From an uncultured Lachnospiraceae bacterium (GTDB taxonomy: Bacteria; Bacillota; Clostridia; Lachnospirales; Lachnospiraceae): a DNA stretch of 8,724 nucleotides. The stretch covers positions 1 to 8,724 of the forward strand of contig CAJTSD010000074.1 in the NCBI GenBank assembly GCA_910578795.1, read 5' to 3'. A program made the position numbers and the translations under genes. The first letter of the stretch is position 1. Every line of letters starts with the position of its first letter. A model generated the notes under the pieces. That model saw only the letters and a list, made by a program, of their open reading frames with translations. It was not told the DNA's origin and did no database searches. Shown here in pieces: positions 1-5,357 of the stretch.

Positions 1-2
1 TC

Positions 3-28
3 AGAAAAATAGGCAAGGAGGTTTGCCT
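3..28 (-). terminator. Intrinsic terminator of the DUF2974 gene
   Basis: On the minus strand a 6-bp stem (AGGCAA / TTGCCT) with loop ACCTCC is followed by ATTTTT. It lies 22 bases after the stop codon of the DUF2974 gene and so probably ends the transcript that carries the DUF3810 and DUF2974 genes. The stem is short, but the U-tract and position are right. Confidence 0.7.
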
Positions 29-49
29 GAATATGAACGAGTCAGTACA

Positions 50-1207
50 CTAGTGCTCTAACCGCTGTCTGATTTTGTCGATTGCCTTCCACCGTCTTGC
101 ACGCTCCTGCTGGTCCGCCACAATCACCTCCACCATAAATAAACTGATTTCCCAAAAGGTATGCTTCGTTTCCTCATTAATCTGCGCGTACTCCTGCACC
201 AAATCATGCAGCTTTTTCGGCAACTCGCCGCTTAATTCCTTCAAATCCGTAAGCGTGCGTGCCTCCGTCACCTCAATCAGGCGAAACAGCGCGTCAATAA
301 ATGCCCCGACACGCTCCTTATCAAGCGCATAAATCCAATTGTTAATCCTGTCATACAGCTCTTTTCGCTTCGGCACCTGATTTGCGGCGCGCTCAAAGCG
401 GTCGCCCTCCACAATCCATGAAAAGCAGATATGCTGCTGCAAGCCAATCTGACTGCTCTTAATTAGCTCATAATCCGTTTTGGACTCCATCAGCATGCCC
501 ACAAAGGACTCATCAGGAATAATTTTCACAATTTTATCCCGAATCCCATCATAGTCAAGCTGTTCCATAAAGTCAGGACGAAAGCCCGGACCGTCCATGT
601 TATAAATGCGCCCAATACGCGGCTTAATGCTGTCCTTGCAGGTCATCGCCGCATAAACCGCCAAATTTCCGCCCTTCGAATGCCCGCCAAGATACAGACG
701 CAAATTACGCTTTCTCGCCAAAAGCTCCGCAACCTGATTGACATACTTTGTGCTGCGAATCTGCGCCTCCACCGGCGTCTGATATGCCATGTTGAAATCC
801 TCGCGCCAGCCCACAAGTGCATCGTCCGTCCCCCGAAACGACAAAAACACGTCGCCGTTTCCAAGCAGAAACGTGACCGCGCAAAACTGCAGCTCCTTTT
901 CCTGATCCGTTTCCTCCACCAGAAAATTCAGCTTTGTATTCCGGTAGCGCCTCGAAAACGCCGTCTTATAAAACAGCTCCCTGTTTTTTTCAAGCTCCCA
1001 TTTCACGGAAATAAAATCGTCCCAATGAATCTTCTGCGCCGCATCACTCAGCCGTATCGCAGGTCTGCTGTCTGTAGCGGACGGCACAATATCCGTAAAG
1101 ATAAAGTAAGAAAAATGCGCGCACAGCAGCCCGTCAATTTCACAAAAGGGCTTTTCCGCAAAGGTAAAGCCCCCGTATTCGTCAACATATGAAATAATGT
1201 CTCCCAT
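50..1207 (-). CDS. DUF2974 / Mbeg1-like alpha/beta hydrolase (lipase-like)
   Basis: The product is a predicted alpha/beta-hydrolase of the DUF2974 (Mbeg1-like) family, about 385 residues from this start. The nucleophile elbow is GGHSKGG at residues 174-180, with Ser177 as likely nucleophile. FRGTDD (124-129) followed by W-R-E-D (134-137) is the conserved block before it, and Asp205 (in MDGPGF) and His259 are candidate partners of a catalytic triad. No signal peptide or clear membrane segment is seen, so it is probably cytoplasmic. The frame is also open to an ATG at 1261, which would overlap the DUF3810 gene by 20 bases. I prefer 1207 because the N-terminus (MGDIISYVDEYGGFTF) resembles family starts, and AAAGGA lies 14 bases upstream, which is a long spacing. 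It is the last gene before the terminator at 3-28. Lipase, esterase or thioesterase activity is plausible, but the substrate is unknown. The family call is firm; the start is not. Confidence 0.85.
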   Translation of the reverse strand: MGDIISYVDEYGGFTFAEKPFCEIDGLLCAHFSYFIFTDIVPSATDSRPAIRLSDAAQKIHWDDFISVKWELEKNRELFYKTAFSRRYRNTKLNFLVEETDQEKELQFCAVTFLLGNGDVFLSFRGTDDALVGWREDFNMAYQTPVEAQIRSTKYVNQVAELLARKRNLRLYLGGHSKGGNLAVYAAMTCKDSIKPRIGRIYNMDGPGFRPDFMEQLDYDGIRDKIVKIIPDESFVGMLMESKTDYELIKSSQIGLQQHICFSWIVEGDRFERAANQVPKRKELYDRINNWIYALDKERVGAFIDALFRLIEVTEARTLTDLKELSGELPKKLHDLVQEYAQINEETKHTFWEISLFMVEVIVADQQERARRWKAIDKIRQRLEH

Positions 1208-1241
1208 ATCCGTTATCGTATTCCTTTCTTCTGCCTGTCCC

Positions 1242-2423
1242 TTATTGATATGATCCGTCATAGTACCGCAGCAAAAGCTCCACGACTTTATTATACTGCT
1301 GCATTCCCTCCTCCACGCCGTTTAGTTTCAACGTCGTTTCCGTAAAAGCGTTTGATACTTTTTTAACGGTTTCCGTCTTAATCACCGCTTTTTTTTCAAC
1401 CGCCTGCCAGTCCTCCCTTGTGAGGAAAATATTGTCGTCCGCCACAACATCGCTGATGCGCACATGGGAACGGTATTTCTTCTTATCTTTATTGATGGAA
1501 TCATAAAAATCATTATTTACATAATTCAAAACACTCAAATACCCGCAATACTGCAAAAACGGATCGTCCGCGTTCACGCACGCAAGAAATCCAATCAGAT
1601 TGGCGTCGTCCTCATTGATAAACCCTTTCGTGTGCGCAAGCTCATGGCACACCGTCGGCGCCACGTTTGTAACATACATCACTGAATTAATGTTTGCCTC
1701 CAGCGAAAACGGAAAATAATACCCCATAATATACTGCTGGCTGAAAAACTCCGAACAGGTAAGATACTTTGGCGTCACATAAAAGCCGGACAGCTGATCA
1801 TATTCTGCGCCAAGCTTTCGCATCGCATCTGTTGCCGCAGCCACAAGATCGCCTTCATAGTAAGGCGTACTGCTGTCATCACGCGCAACCTCCTGCGCAA
1901 GCGTATTGCACCGTTCCACAATAAAGTCCCGAAGCTGCGCCAAATCTTTTGCGGTGTAACCGCCCGTATCCGCTTTCAGAACGGCATTCGCGGAAGCGTC
2001 AACCAGCAATGCATCGTCATATTGCTTCGTCCTGTCCTCTGCCATATATTTCTCGGAAAAATCAGACGCATGATATAAAATAAAGCAGTTGAACGTCATA
2101 ATATAGCATACCACAAGCACAAGCCATGCATACACGGTTCCAAAACGTTTTATTTCTTTTTTATACTGCCTTTTGCGAAACAGATGCAACACAAAAAATC
2201 CAACCCCAAACAATGTAATGAACACCGCAAGCACAAGCATGATTTCTCCTACCGAAAACGGCACCAGGCTTGTAAGACGCGCATATGTATTGAGCCAAAC
2301 CGGAAATATGTATGTTATATACCAGTCGCTGAATACCTTGCTGTTCCATGAAGCGGCATTGAGCAGGACAACGCCCGCCGTTCCCGCCGCAAAAAGGGCT
2401 TTTTTTCCGTTTAATCTGTTCAT
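1242..2423 (-). CDS. DUF3810 membrane protein with HExxH zinc-peptidase-like motif
   Basis: The product is a 393-residue DUF3810-family protein. Three hydrophobic segments occupy the N-terminal third (about 8-25, 57-82 and 96-118), which would anchor the protein in the membrane. The remaining roughly 270 residues form a soluble domain with HELAH at 260-264 and a downstream Glu271 in INEDDAN, a gluzincin-like zinc-binding pattern. The block GYYFPFSLEANIN (234-246) precedes it. These features suggest a membrane-tethered metalloprotease, but no substrate is known and activity is unproven. The frame is open upstream to 2528, but the ATGs there (2528, 2453) lack a convincing ribosome binding site. 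The ATG at 2421-2423 is preceded by AAAAGGA about 14 bases upstream and starts just before the first membrane segment. It lies 136 bases downstream of hflX and 34 bases upstream of the DUF2974 gene (overlapping it if that gene starts at 1261), so those two are likely cotranscribed. Confidence 0.82.
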   Translation of the reverse strand: MNRLNGKKALFAAGTAGVVLLNAASWNSKVFSDWYITYIFPVWLNTYARLTSLVPFSVGEIMLVLAVFITLFGVGFFVLHLFRKRQYKKEIKRFGTVYAWLVLVVCYIMTFNCFILYHASDFSEKYMAEDRTKQYDDALLVDASANAVLKADTGGYTAKDLAQLRDFIVERCNTLAQEVARDDSSTPYYEGDLVAAATDAMRKLGAEYDQLSGFYVTPKYLTCSEFFSQQYIMGYYFPFSLEANINSVMYVTNVAPTVCHELAHTKGFINEDDANLIGFLACVNADDPFLQYCGYLSVLNYVNNDFYDSINKDKKKYRSHVRISDVVADDNIFLTREDWQAVEKKAVIKTETVKKVSNAFTETTLKLNGVEEGMQQYNKVVELLLRYYDGSYQ

Positions 2424-2475
2424 CGCTTCACACTTTATCCTTTTCCAATCAAACATCTTATGGTTGTTGGTATCT

Positions 2476-2506
2476 CTTATACACAATACCATATTTTTAT
2501 TATCAA
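2476..2506 (-). promoter_or_regulatory. Weak candidate promoter of the DUF3810-DUF2974 pair
   Basis: On the minus strand TTGATA (2506-2501) and TATAAG (2481-2476) are separated by 19 bases, longer than the ideal 17. A small inverted repeat GTGAA/TTCAC lies just upstream at 2521-2532. No intrinsic terminator is seen after hflX, so readthrough from hflX is equally possible. Confidence 0.25.
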
Positions 2507-2559
2507 AATTTAAATAAATTGTGAACATTCACCAAAGGAAAATTTTACCATATGAAAAA

Positions 2560-3828
2560 TTATAGCAGATATGCCTGAAGCCTTCCCGCGTCCCTGACCG
2601 TTACATTTGCCTCCAAATAGACACCCTCTTCCCGATATTCCGTCGCAAAAACCACTGCATTCTCATTTAAATAGGAAACAAGATCCCCCCGCTGATACGG
2701 CAGTAAAAGCTTGCAATCCCGATAACCGCCCGAAAGCTTCCCTGCAATCAGTGTCAGCAACGCCTCAATCCCACTCTGTGATTTTGCCGACAGATAAATT
2801 TTATCGTCGCCTTGTATGGTCGCAAACGTCCCCATACCGCAAAGATCCGCTTTATTAAAGGCATAAATCATCGGCACATCTCCCGCGCCAAGTTCCCGCA
2901 GCGTGTCCGCCGTAACCCGCATATGCTCCCTGTAATTCTCATCGGAATAGTCGATGATTTGGAGCAGCAAATCCGCCTCCCTGACCTCCTCAAGCGTCGA
3001 ACGAAACGCCTTTACAAGACTGTGCGGCAGATTTGAAATAAACCCTACCGTATCGGACAAAAGAAACGCATTTTTATCAGGCGGCGCAATCCGCCGTACC
3101 GTCGTGTCCAAGGTCGCAAAGAGCATATCCTTTTCAAGCACCTGCTTTTCCTCTTTATCTACATATGCGGACAACAGCATATTCATGACAGTTGATTTTC
3201 CGGCATTGGTATAGCCGACAAGCGTCACCCTCGGAAGCCCCGACTCCGCACGCTTTTTGCGCTGTGTTCTGCGCTCACCAGAAATTTCCTCCAGCTCACG
3301 CTTCATACCGGTAAGACGCTGTTCCAAACGTCTCCTGTCAAGCTCCAGCTTCTTTTCCCCGGCGCCCTTATTACTCATCGCGCCCGACGCGCCGCCCTGC
3401 CTGGATAGCGCAGCATGAAGCCCCACAAGCCTTGGCAGCATATACTGTAAACGCGCAACCTCCACCTGAAGTTTTGCCTCCCTTGTCTGTGCCCTTGTCG
3501 AAAAAATCTCCAAAATCAGGGTTGTCCTGTCAATCACCGGACAGTCAATCGCCCTTTGCAGGTTCCGAAGCTGTATCGGTGAAAGTCCGTTGTCAAACAC
3601 CACAATGTCCGCTTCGAGCTGTGCCGCCAGTTCGCGCACCTCTTCCACCTTTCCTGCACCAATATAGGTTGCAGTGTTTGCATGTTCCATGTTCTGCTCA
3701 ATTCTTCCCACAGGCTGCATATCGCACGCCTTTACAAGACTTATCATCTCGTCCATCGCTAATCCAAAAGCCGCACTGGTTTTCTTATCTGTGCTTATAT
3801 TCACACCTACAATCAATGCTCTTTCCAT
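2560..3828 (-). CDS. hflX: GTPase HflX, ribosome-splitting/rescue factor
   Basis: The 422-residue product is HflX, a GTPase that binds the 50S subunit and splits or rescues stalled ribosomes under stress. The N-terminal HflX domain (about 1-120) has TYIGAGKVEEV and GLSPIQLRNLQ, followed by a Lys/Arg-rich helical linker (about 155-195) with RQGGASGAMSNKGAGEKKLE. The G domain has all motifs: G1 GYTNAGKST (205-213), G2 within DTTVR (241-245), G3 DTVGF (259-263), G4 NKAD (325-328) and G5 SAK (347-349). A short C-terminal domain follows. The length is normal for the family. The frame is open to 3855, but the ATG at 3826-3828 is chosen because GGGAGG lies 7 bases upstream, placing that site inside any longer version. 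Its own promoter is at 4087-4115, leaving a structured leader of about 250 nt. No terminator is seen after it. The gene call is very secure. Confidence 0.97.
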   Translation of the reverse strand: MERALIVGVNISTDKKTSAAFGLAMDEMISLVKACDMQPVGRIEQNMEHANTATYIGAGKVEEVRELAAQLEADIVVFDNGLSPIQLRNLQRAIDCPVIDRTTLILEIFSTRAQTREAKLQVEVARLQYMLPRLVGLHAALSRQGGASGAMSNKGAGEKKLELDRRRLEQRLTGMKRELEEISGERRTQRKKRAESGLPRVTLVGYTNAGKSTVMNMLLSAYVDKEEKQVLEKDMLFATLDTTVRRIAPPDKNAFLLSDTVGFISNLPHSLVKAFRSTLEEVREADLLLQIIDYSDENYREHMRVTADTLRELGAGDVPMIYAFNKADLCGMGTFATIQGDDKIYLSAKSQSGIEALLTLIAGKLSGGYRDCKLLLPYQRGDLVSYLNENAVVFATEYREEGVYLEANVTVRDAGRLQAYLL

Positions 3829-3956
3829 TGAAAGCCCTCCCTTAAGTCCGAACATACCTGCCCGCTGCTATTGTATGCCATTTTTATATATAGTTTACCA
3901 TACTTTTATGATTTATTGGGAAAAGAAATAGATCTGGAAGAAAAAGAACATAAAAC

Positions 3957-4018
3957 AAAGAAAGTCTCGATCCGACAGTAAAGAATTGGGAGGATACTGC
4001 CGGAAGGACACTTTCTTT
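3957..4018 (-). promoter_or_regulatory. Nested hairpin in the hflX leader
   Basis: The outer arms AAAGAAAGT (4018-4010) and ACTTTCTTT (3965-3957) give 9 bp. The inner arms CCGGCAGTA (4003-3995) and TACTGTCGG (3980-3972) give 9 continuous bp including one G-U. The terminal loop TCCTCCCAATTCTT contains CCTCCC, complementary to the hflX ribosome binding site. The 3' side runs into TTTCTTTGTTTTA, a partial U-tract, so the hairpin could be a weak terminator or attenuator. It could equally act on translation. Confidence 0.5.
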
Positions 4019-4056
4019 TAAGGATTACTATATTGAAAAAGAGTTAAGTGATTCAT
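4018..4056 (-). CDS. Possible 12-residue leader peptide ahead of hflX
   Basis: An ATG at 4056 opens a 12-codon frame (MNHLTLFQYSNP) ending in TAA at 4020-4018. The stop codon overlaps the first base of the outer stem of the nested hairpin, the arrangement expected of a translated leader peptide that controls folding downstream. Against it, no good ribosome binding site is visible, and the ATG touches the end of the preceding 7-bp hairpin. A frame this short can arise by chance. I do not recognise the peptide. Confidence 0.2.
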   Translation of the reverse strand: MNHLTLFQYSNP

Positions 4057-4086
4057 TCGTGATGGAGTTGTCACGAACCTATAAAC

Positions 4087-4115
4087 AATATATCAAATCG
4101 TCTGACAATTGTCAA
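4087..4115 (-). promoter_or_regulatory. Promoter of hflX (sigma-A type)
   Basis: On the minus strand a perfect -35 box TTGACA (4115-4110) is followed after 17 bases by TATATT (4092-4087). Transcription would start near 4080. A perfect 12-bp palindrome TGACAATTGTCA (4103-4114) covers most of the -35 box and could be an operator. AT-rich sequence upstream (4116-4159) lies between this promoter and the divergent tRNA promoter. Confidence 0.8.
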
Positions 4116-4159
4116 TATTTTCTTTTATTTTTCTACAATATTTTTTATTCTTTTTATTA

Positions 4160-4188
4160 TTGACATTCGTATGGATTATGTGTATACT
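4160..4188 (+). promoter_or_regulatory. Promoter of tRNA-Pro
   Basis: TTGACA (4160-4165) and TATACT (4183-4188) are separated by exactly 17 bases. Transcription would begin near 4195, leaving a short 5' leader of about 34 bases for RNase P to remove. The promoter is divergent from the hflX promoter, with 44 bases between the two -35 boxes. Confidence 0.8.
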
Positions 4189-4228
4189 AGTACATGTCGT
4201 TGACACAGCTACACATGTTTATGTATAT

Positions 4229-4303
4229 CGGGGTGTGGCTCAGTTTGGCTAGAGCGCCACCTTAGGGAGGTGGAGGCCGCAAGTTCGAATCTTGTCACTC
4301 CGA
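4229..4303 (+). tRNA. tRNA-Pro, anticodon AGG
   Basis: A complete 75-nt cloverleaf is visible. The acceptor stem is CGGGGTG / CACTCCG with one G-T pair and discriminator A. The D arm is GCTC/GAGC with loop AGTTTGGCTA, the anticodon stem is CCACC/GGTGG, the variable loop is AGGCC, and the T arm is GCAAG/CTTGT with loop TTCGAAT. The anticodon loop is TTAGGGA, so bases 34-36 are AGG (4264-4266), reading proline CCU. The C1-G72 first pair and A73 fit bacterial tRNA-Pro identity. CCA is not encoded and must be added by nucleotidyltransferase. The A at position 34 is unusual: most bacteria use A34, modified to inosine, only in tRNA-Arg(ACG). The gene has its own promoter and terminator. Confidence 0.95.
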
Positions 4304-4320
4304 TTCATTTATGTAGTACG

Positions 4321-4356
4321 AAATACCGCAGAACTCAAGGGTTCTACGGTATTTTT
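4321..4356 (+). terminator. Intrinsic terminator of tRNA-Pro
   Basis: A stem AATACCG / CGGTATT, then one C-A mismatch, then AGAAC / GTTCT closes on loop TCAAGG. It is followed by TTT within a run of five Ts. It begins 18 bases after the tRNA and is correctly oriented to end its transcript. Confidence 0.85.
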
Positions 4357-4450
4357 GCGTTTCGGGGGAAGTCCCAACAGTGACCTTTTTTACCCTCAAA
4401 TAGTATCAAATGACAAACAAATTGGAGTAGAAATTTTTGTATCTCCATTA
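4357..4450. other. Intergenic spacer between convergent tRNA-Pro and ssrA
   Basis: No gene is seen between the two convergent terminators. The 9-mer TGGAGTAGA at 4423-4431 repeats the 3' end of the ssrA gene (4489-4497) in the same orientation, 66 bases away. It could be an attachment-site relic or chance. No integrase is present in the window. Confidence 0.4.
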
Positions 4451-4482
4451 GAAAATAAAAAAGCCTAGAAAAATCCAGGCTT
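4451..4482 (-). terminator. Intrinsic terminator of ssrA
   Basis: On the minus strand AAGCCTGG / CTAGGCTT (one G-T pair) encloses the loop ATTTTT and is followed by TTTTATTTTC. It begins 7 bases past the 3' end of the tmRNA gene, a typical position. Confidence 0.85.
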
Positions 4483-4488
4483 ATTGAA

Positions 4489-4832
4489 TGGAGTAGACGG
4501 GAGTCGAACCCGTGTCCAAAAAACCATCCCATGTACTTCTACAAGCTTAGCCGGCTGTTTCGGGTTCCCCCGATTCCTTTCCGTATAGGCGATCCGGCTC
4601 CCCTAAACGGTCAGTAGCTTCATCATACGCCCATATGCGCAAAGCTTTGCATATGTCGTTTCCTACAAAATCGATGCCTGGAGCCCAATGTGTAGGTGCA
4701 TCAGGTCAGACAGCAGCCATTAGGCTGCGTATGCTAAATTATCTTCAGCGTTTAATTTTAATTTTGGATTTAACGCATGCCTGCGGCTTGCTTCTCCATC
4801 TTCAGATTCCCTGTCGAAACCTTTACTACCCC
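4489..4832 (-). ncRNA. ssrA: tmRNA (transfer-messenger RNA)
   Basis: This 344-nt RNA, bound by SmpB, enters stalled ribosomes as a tRNA-Ala mimic and then serves as mRNA for a degradation tag. The 5' end is GGGGTAGTAAAGGTTTCGAC, a standard tmRNA start. The 3' end has the T arm ACGGG-TTCGACT-CCCGT and the acceptor strand CTACTCC plus A. GGGGTAG pairs with CTACTCC, with one G-T pair. The 3' CCA is not encoded; TTC follows. The tag frame (4749-4720) most likely resumes at GCT and reads AEDNLAYAA followed by TAA, close to clostridial tags and ending in AA as expected for ClpXP recognition. The promoter is at 4874-4902 and the terminator at 4451-4482. The ends are set by the acceptor stem, so both boundaries are reliable. 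Confidence 0.97.
4720..4749 (-). other. tmRNA proteolysis-tag reading frame
   Basis: Within the tmRNA, GCT GAA GAT AAT TTA GCA TAC GCA GCC TAA encodes AEDNLAYAA and a stop. The resume codon is inferred as GCT (4749-4747) by similarity to known clostridial tags such as AEDNFALAA. The frame is open further upstream, so the exact first codon is an inference. Confidence 0.8.
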
Positions 4833-4873
4833 TTGAAAATAGTTAATTCCATACTGTGTTCCAAGGTCTTATT

Positions 4874-4902
4874 ATAATATCAAATACCATACACAAAGTC
4901 AA
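4874..4902 (-). promoter_or_regulatory. Promoter of ssrA
   Basis: On the minus strand TTGACT (4902-4897) and TATTAT (4879-4874) are 17 bases apart. A TATAAT hexamer also lies 3 bases further downstream. Transcription would begin about 35 bases before the mature tmRNA 5' end, leaving a leader for RNase P. The promoter sits immediately past the stop codon of the VanZ-like gene and gives ssrA its own strong expression. Confidence 0.8.
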
Positions 4903-4907
4903 GTAAT

Positions 4908-5342
4908 TTAACGCTTCTTTTTAAAGAAATTCTTTTCTATAATTTTTACTGCCACCACTCCGACCAAAACCCCAAACGTATTTAAAATCAAATCGTCAAT
5001 TTCGCTAATACCAACGCCCCATACATACTGCATGCTTTCTATAAAAAATGACAACAGAAAACCAAAGATTACCGTTACAGTAATCTTCTTTCCCCGATAC
5101 CCCAAATACGCTCCAAACGGAATAAATGCAGCAATGTTTCCTCCAAAAAGATACAGGAAACGCCCCCATATGTGATTCCGCACAAAAGGAACATACGCGG
5201 TAAAAAGACTCAAATTTAATGTACCGTATTTCATAAAATTTTTAAAGTGAAAGCCGTCACGAAGTATGGTAAACCGAAAAAGCACACCCATATATAGGAC
5301 AAAAAGCACGTGTACAATCCACCGATATTTCGTTTTCTTCAT
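4908..5342 (-). CDS. VanZ-like family membrane protein
   Basis: The product is a 144-residue integral membrane protein of the VanZ-like family. Hydrophobic segments are seen at about 8-27, 61-82, 86-107 and 117-136. Conserved family positions are GGNIAAFIPFG (67-77), Glu102 and Gln105 in FFIESMQ, the acidic EIDD (114-117) and Asn121. VanZ itself gives low-level teicoplanin resistance, but most family members have no established role, so glycopeptide resistance should not be assumed. The length is typical of the shorter members. The start has AGGA 6 bases before the ATG and lies only 15 bases after the smpB stop, so it is probably cotranscribed with smpB. There is no terminator between it and the ssrA promoter. 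The placement between smpB and ssrA may be incidental or may be a lineage-specific addition. Confidence 0.9.
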   Translation of the reverse strand: MKKTKYRWIVHVLFVLYMGVLFRFTILRDGFHFKNFMKYGTLNLSLFTAYVPFVRNHIWGRFLYLFGGNIAAFIPFGAYLGYRGKKITVTVIFGFLLSFFIESMQYVWGVGISEIDDLILNTFGVLVGVVAVKIIEKNFFKKKR

Positions 5343-5357
5343 ATTAATCCTATCATT

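Larger units (their letters stand above)
3829..4080 (-). promoter_or_regulatory. Long structured 5' leader of hflX (putative attenuator or riboregulator)
   Basis: This is the region between the predicted hflX transcription start (about 4080) and the hflX ATG. From 5' to 3' on the minus strand it holds a 7-bp hairpin, TTCGTGA/TCACGAA (4077-4056); a possible 12-codon ORF (4056-4018); a nested hairpin (4018-3957) with outer stem AAAGAAAGT/ACTTTCTTT and inner stem CCGGCAGTA/TACTGTCGG; a pyrimidine-rich stretch; and the hflX ribosome binding site GGGAGG (3841-3836). The inner stem uses a G-U pair that only works in the minus-strand RNA; the plus-strand copy would have an A-C mismatch. I recognise no known riboswitch class here. 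The structure is directly visible; a regulatory role is inference. Confidence 0.5.

Noticed and set aside
17..52. Plus-strand AAGGAGG followed by a six-codon ATG frame (MNESVH)
   Set aside because: The AAGGAGG is part of the minus-strand terminator stem and loop, and the frame is too short to be meaningful.
680..1192. 170-codon plus-strand frame
   Set aside because: It lies antisense inside the DUF2974 gene, whose GHSKG and FRGTDD motifs show which strand is coding.
2529..2559. Possible terminator after hflX
   Set aside because: There are T-rich stretches but no stem of useful length; the GTGAA/TTCAC repeat at 2521-2532 has only a two-base centre and no U-tract.
3946..4162. A plus-strand open frame without a start codon, including TVKNWEDTAGRTLSFKDYY and SFVMELSRTYKQYIKSSD, that looks somewhat protein-like
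   Set aside because: It begins after an in-frame TAA with no ATG before the middle, has no ribosome binding site, runs through the hflX promoter into AT-rich sequence, and covers the same bases as the better-supported leader hairpins. It could be a gene relic; a translated search against proteins of relatives would decide.
4200..4229. Second plus-strand TTGACA followed by TATATC with an 18-base spacer
   Set aside because: The -10 would overlap the first base of the tRNA, so transcription would start inside the mature tRNA.
4344..4532. 62-codon minus-strand frame
   Set aside because: It spans the 3' end of ssrA, its terminator and the convergent tRNA terminator, so it is a chance frame.
4635..4877. 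80-codon plus-strand frame
   Set aside because: It is antisense to the tmRNA gene and its promoter and has no coding support.
4908..5342. Glycopeptide resistance function for the VanZ-like gene
   Set aside because: No other van genes are present, and most VanZ-like proteins have no demonstrated role in resistance.
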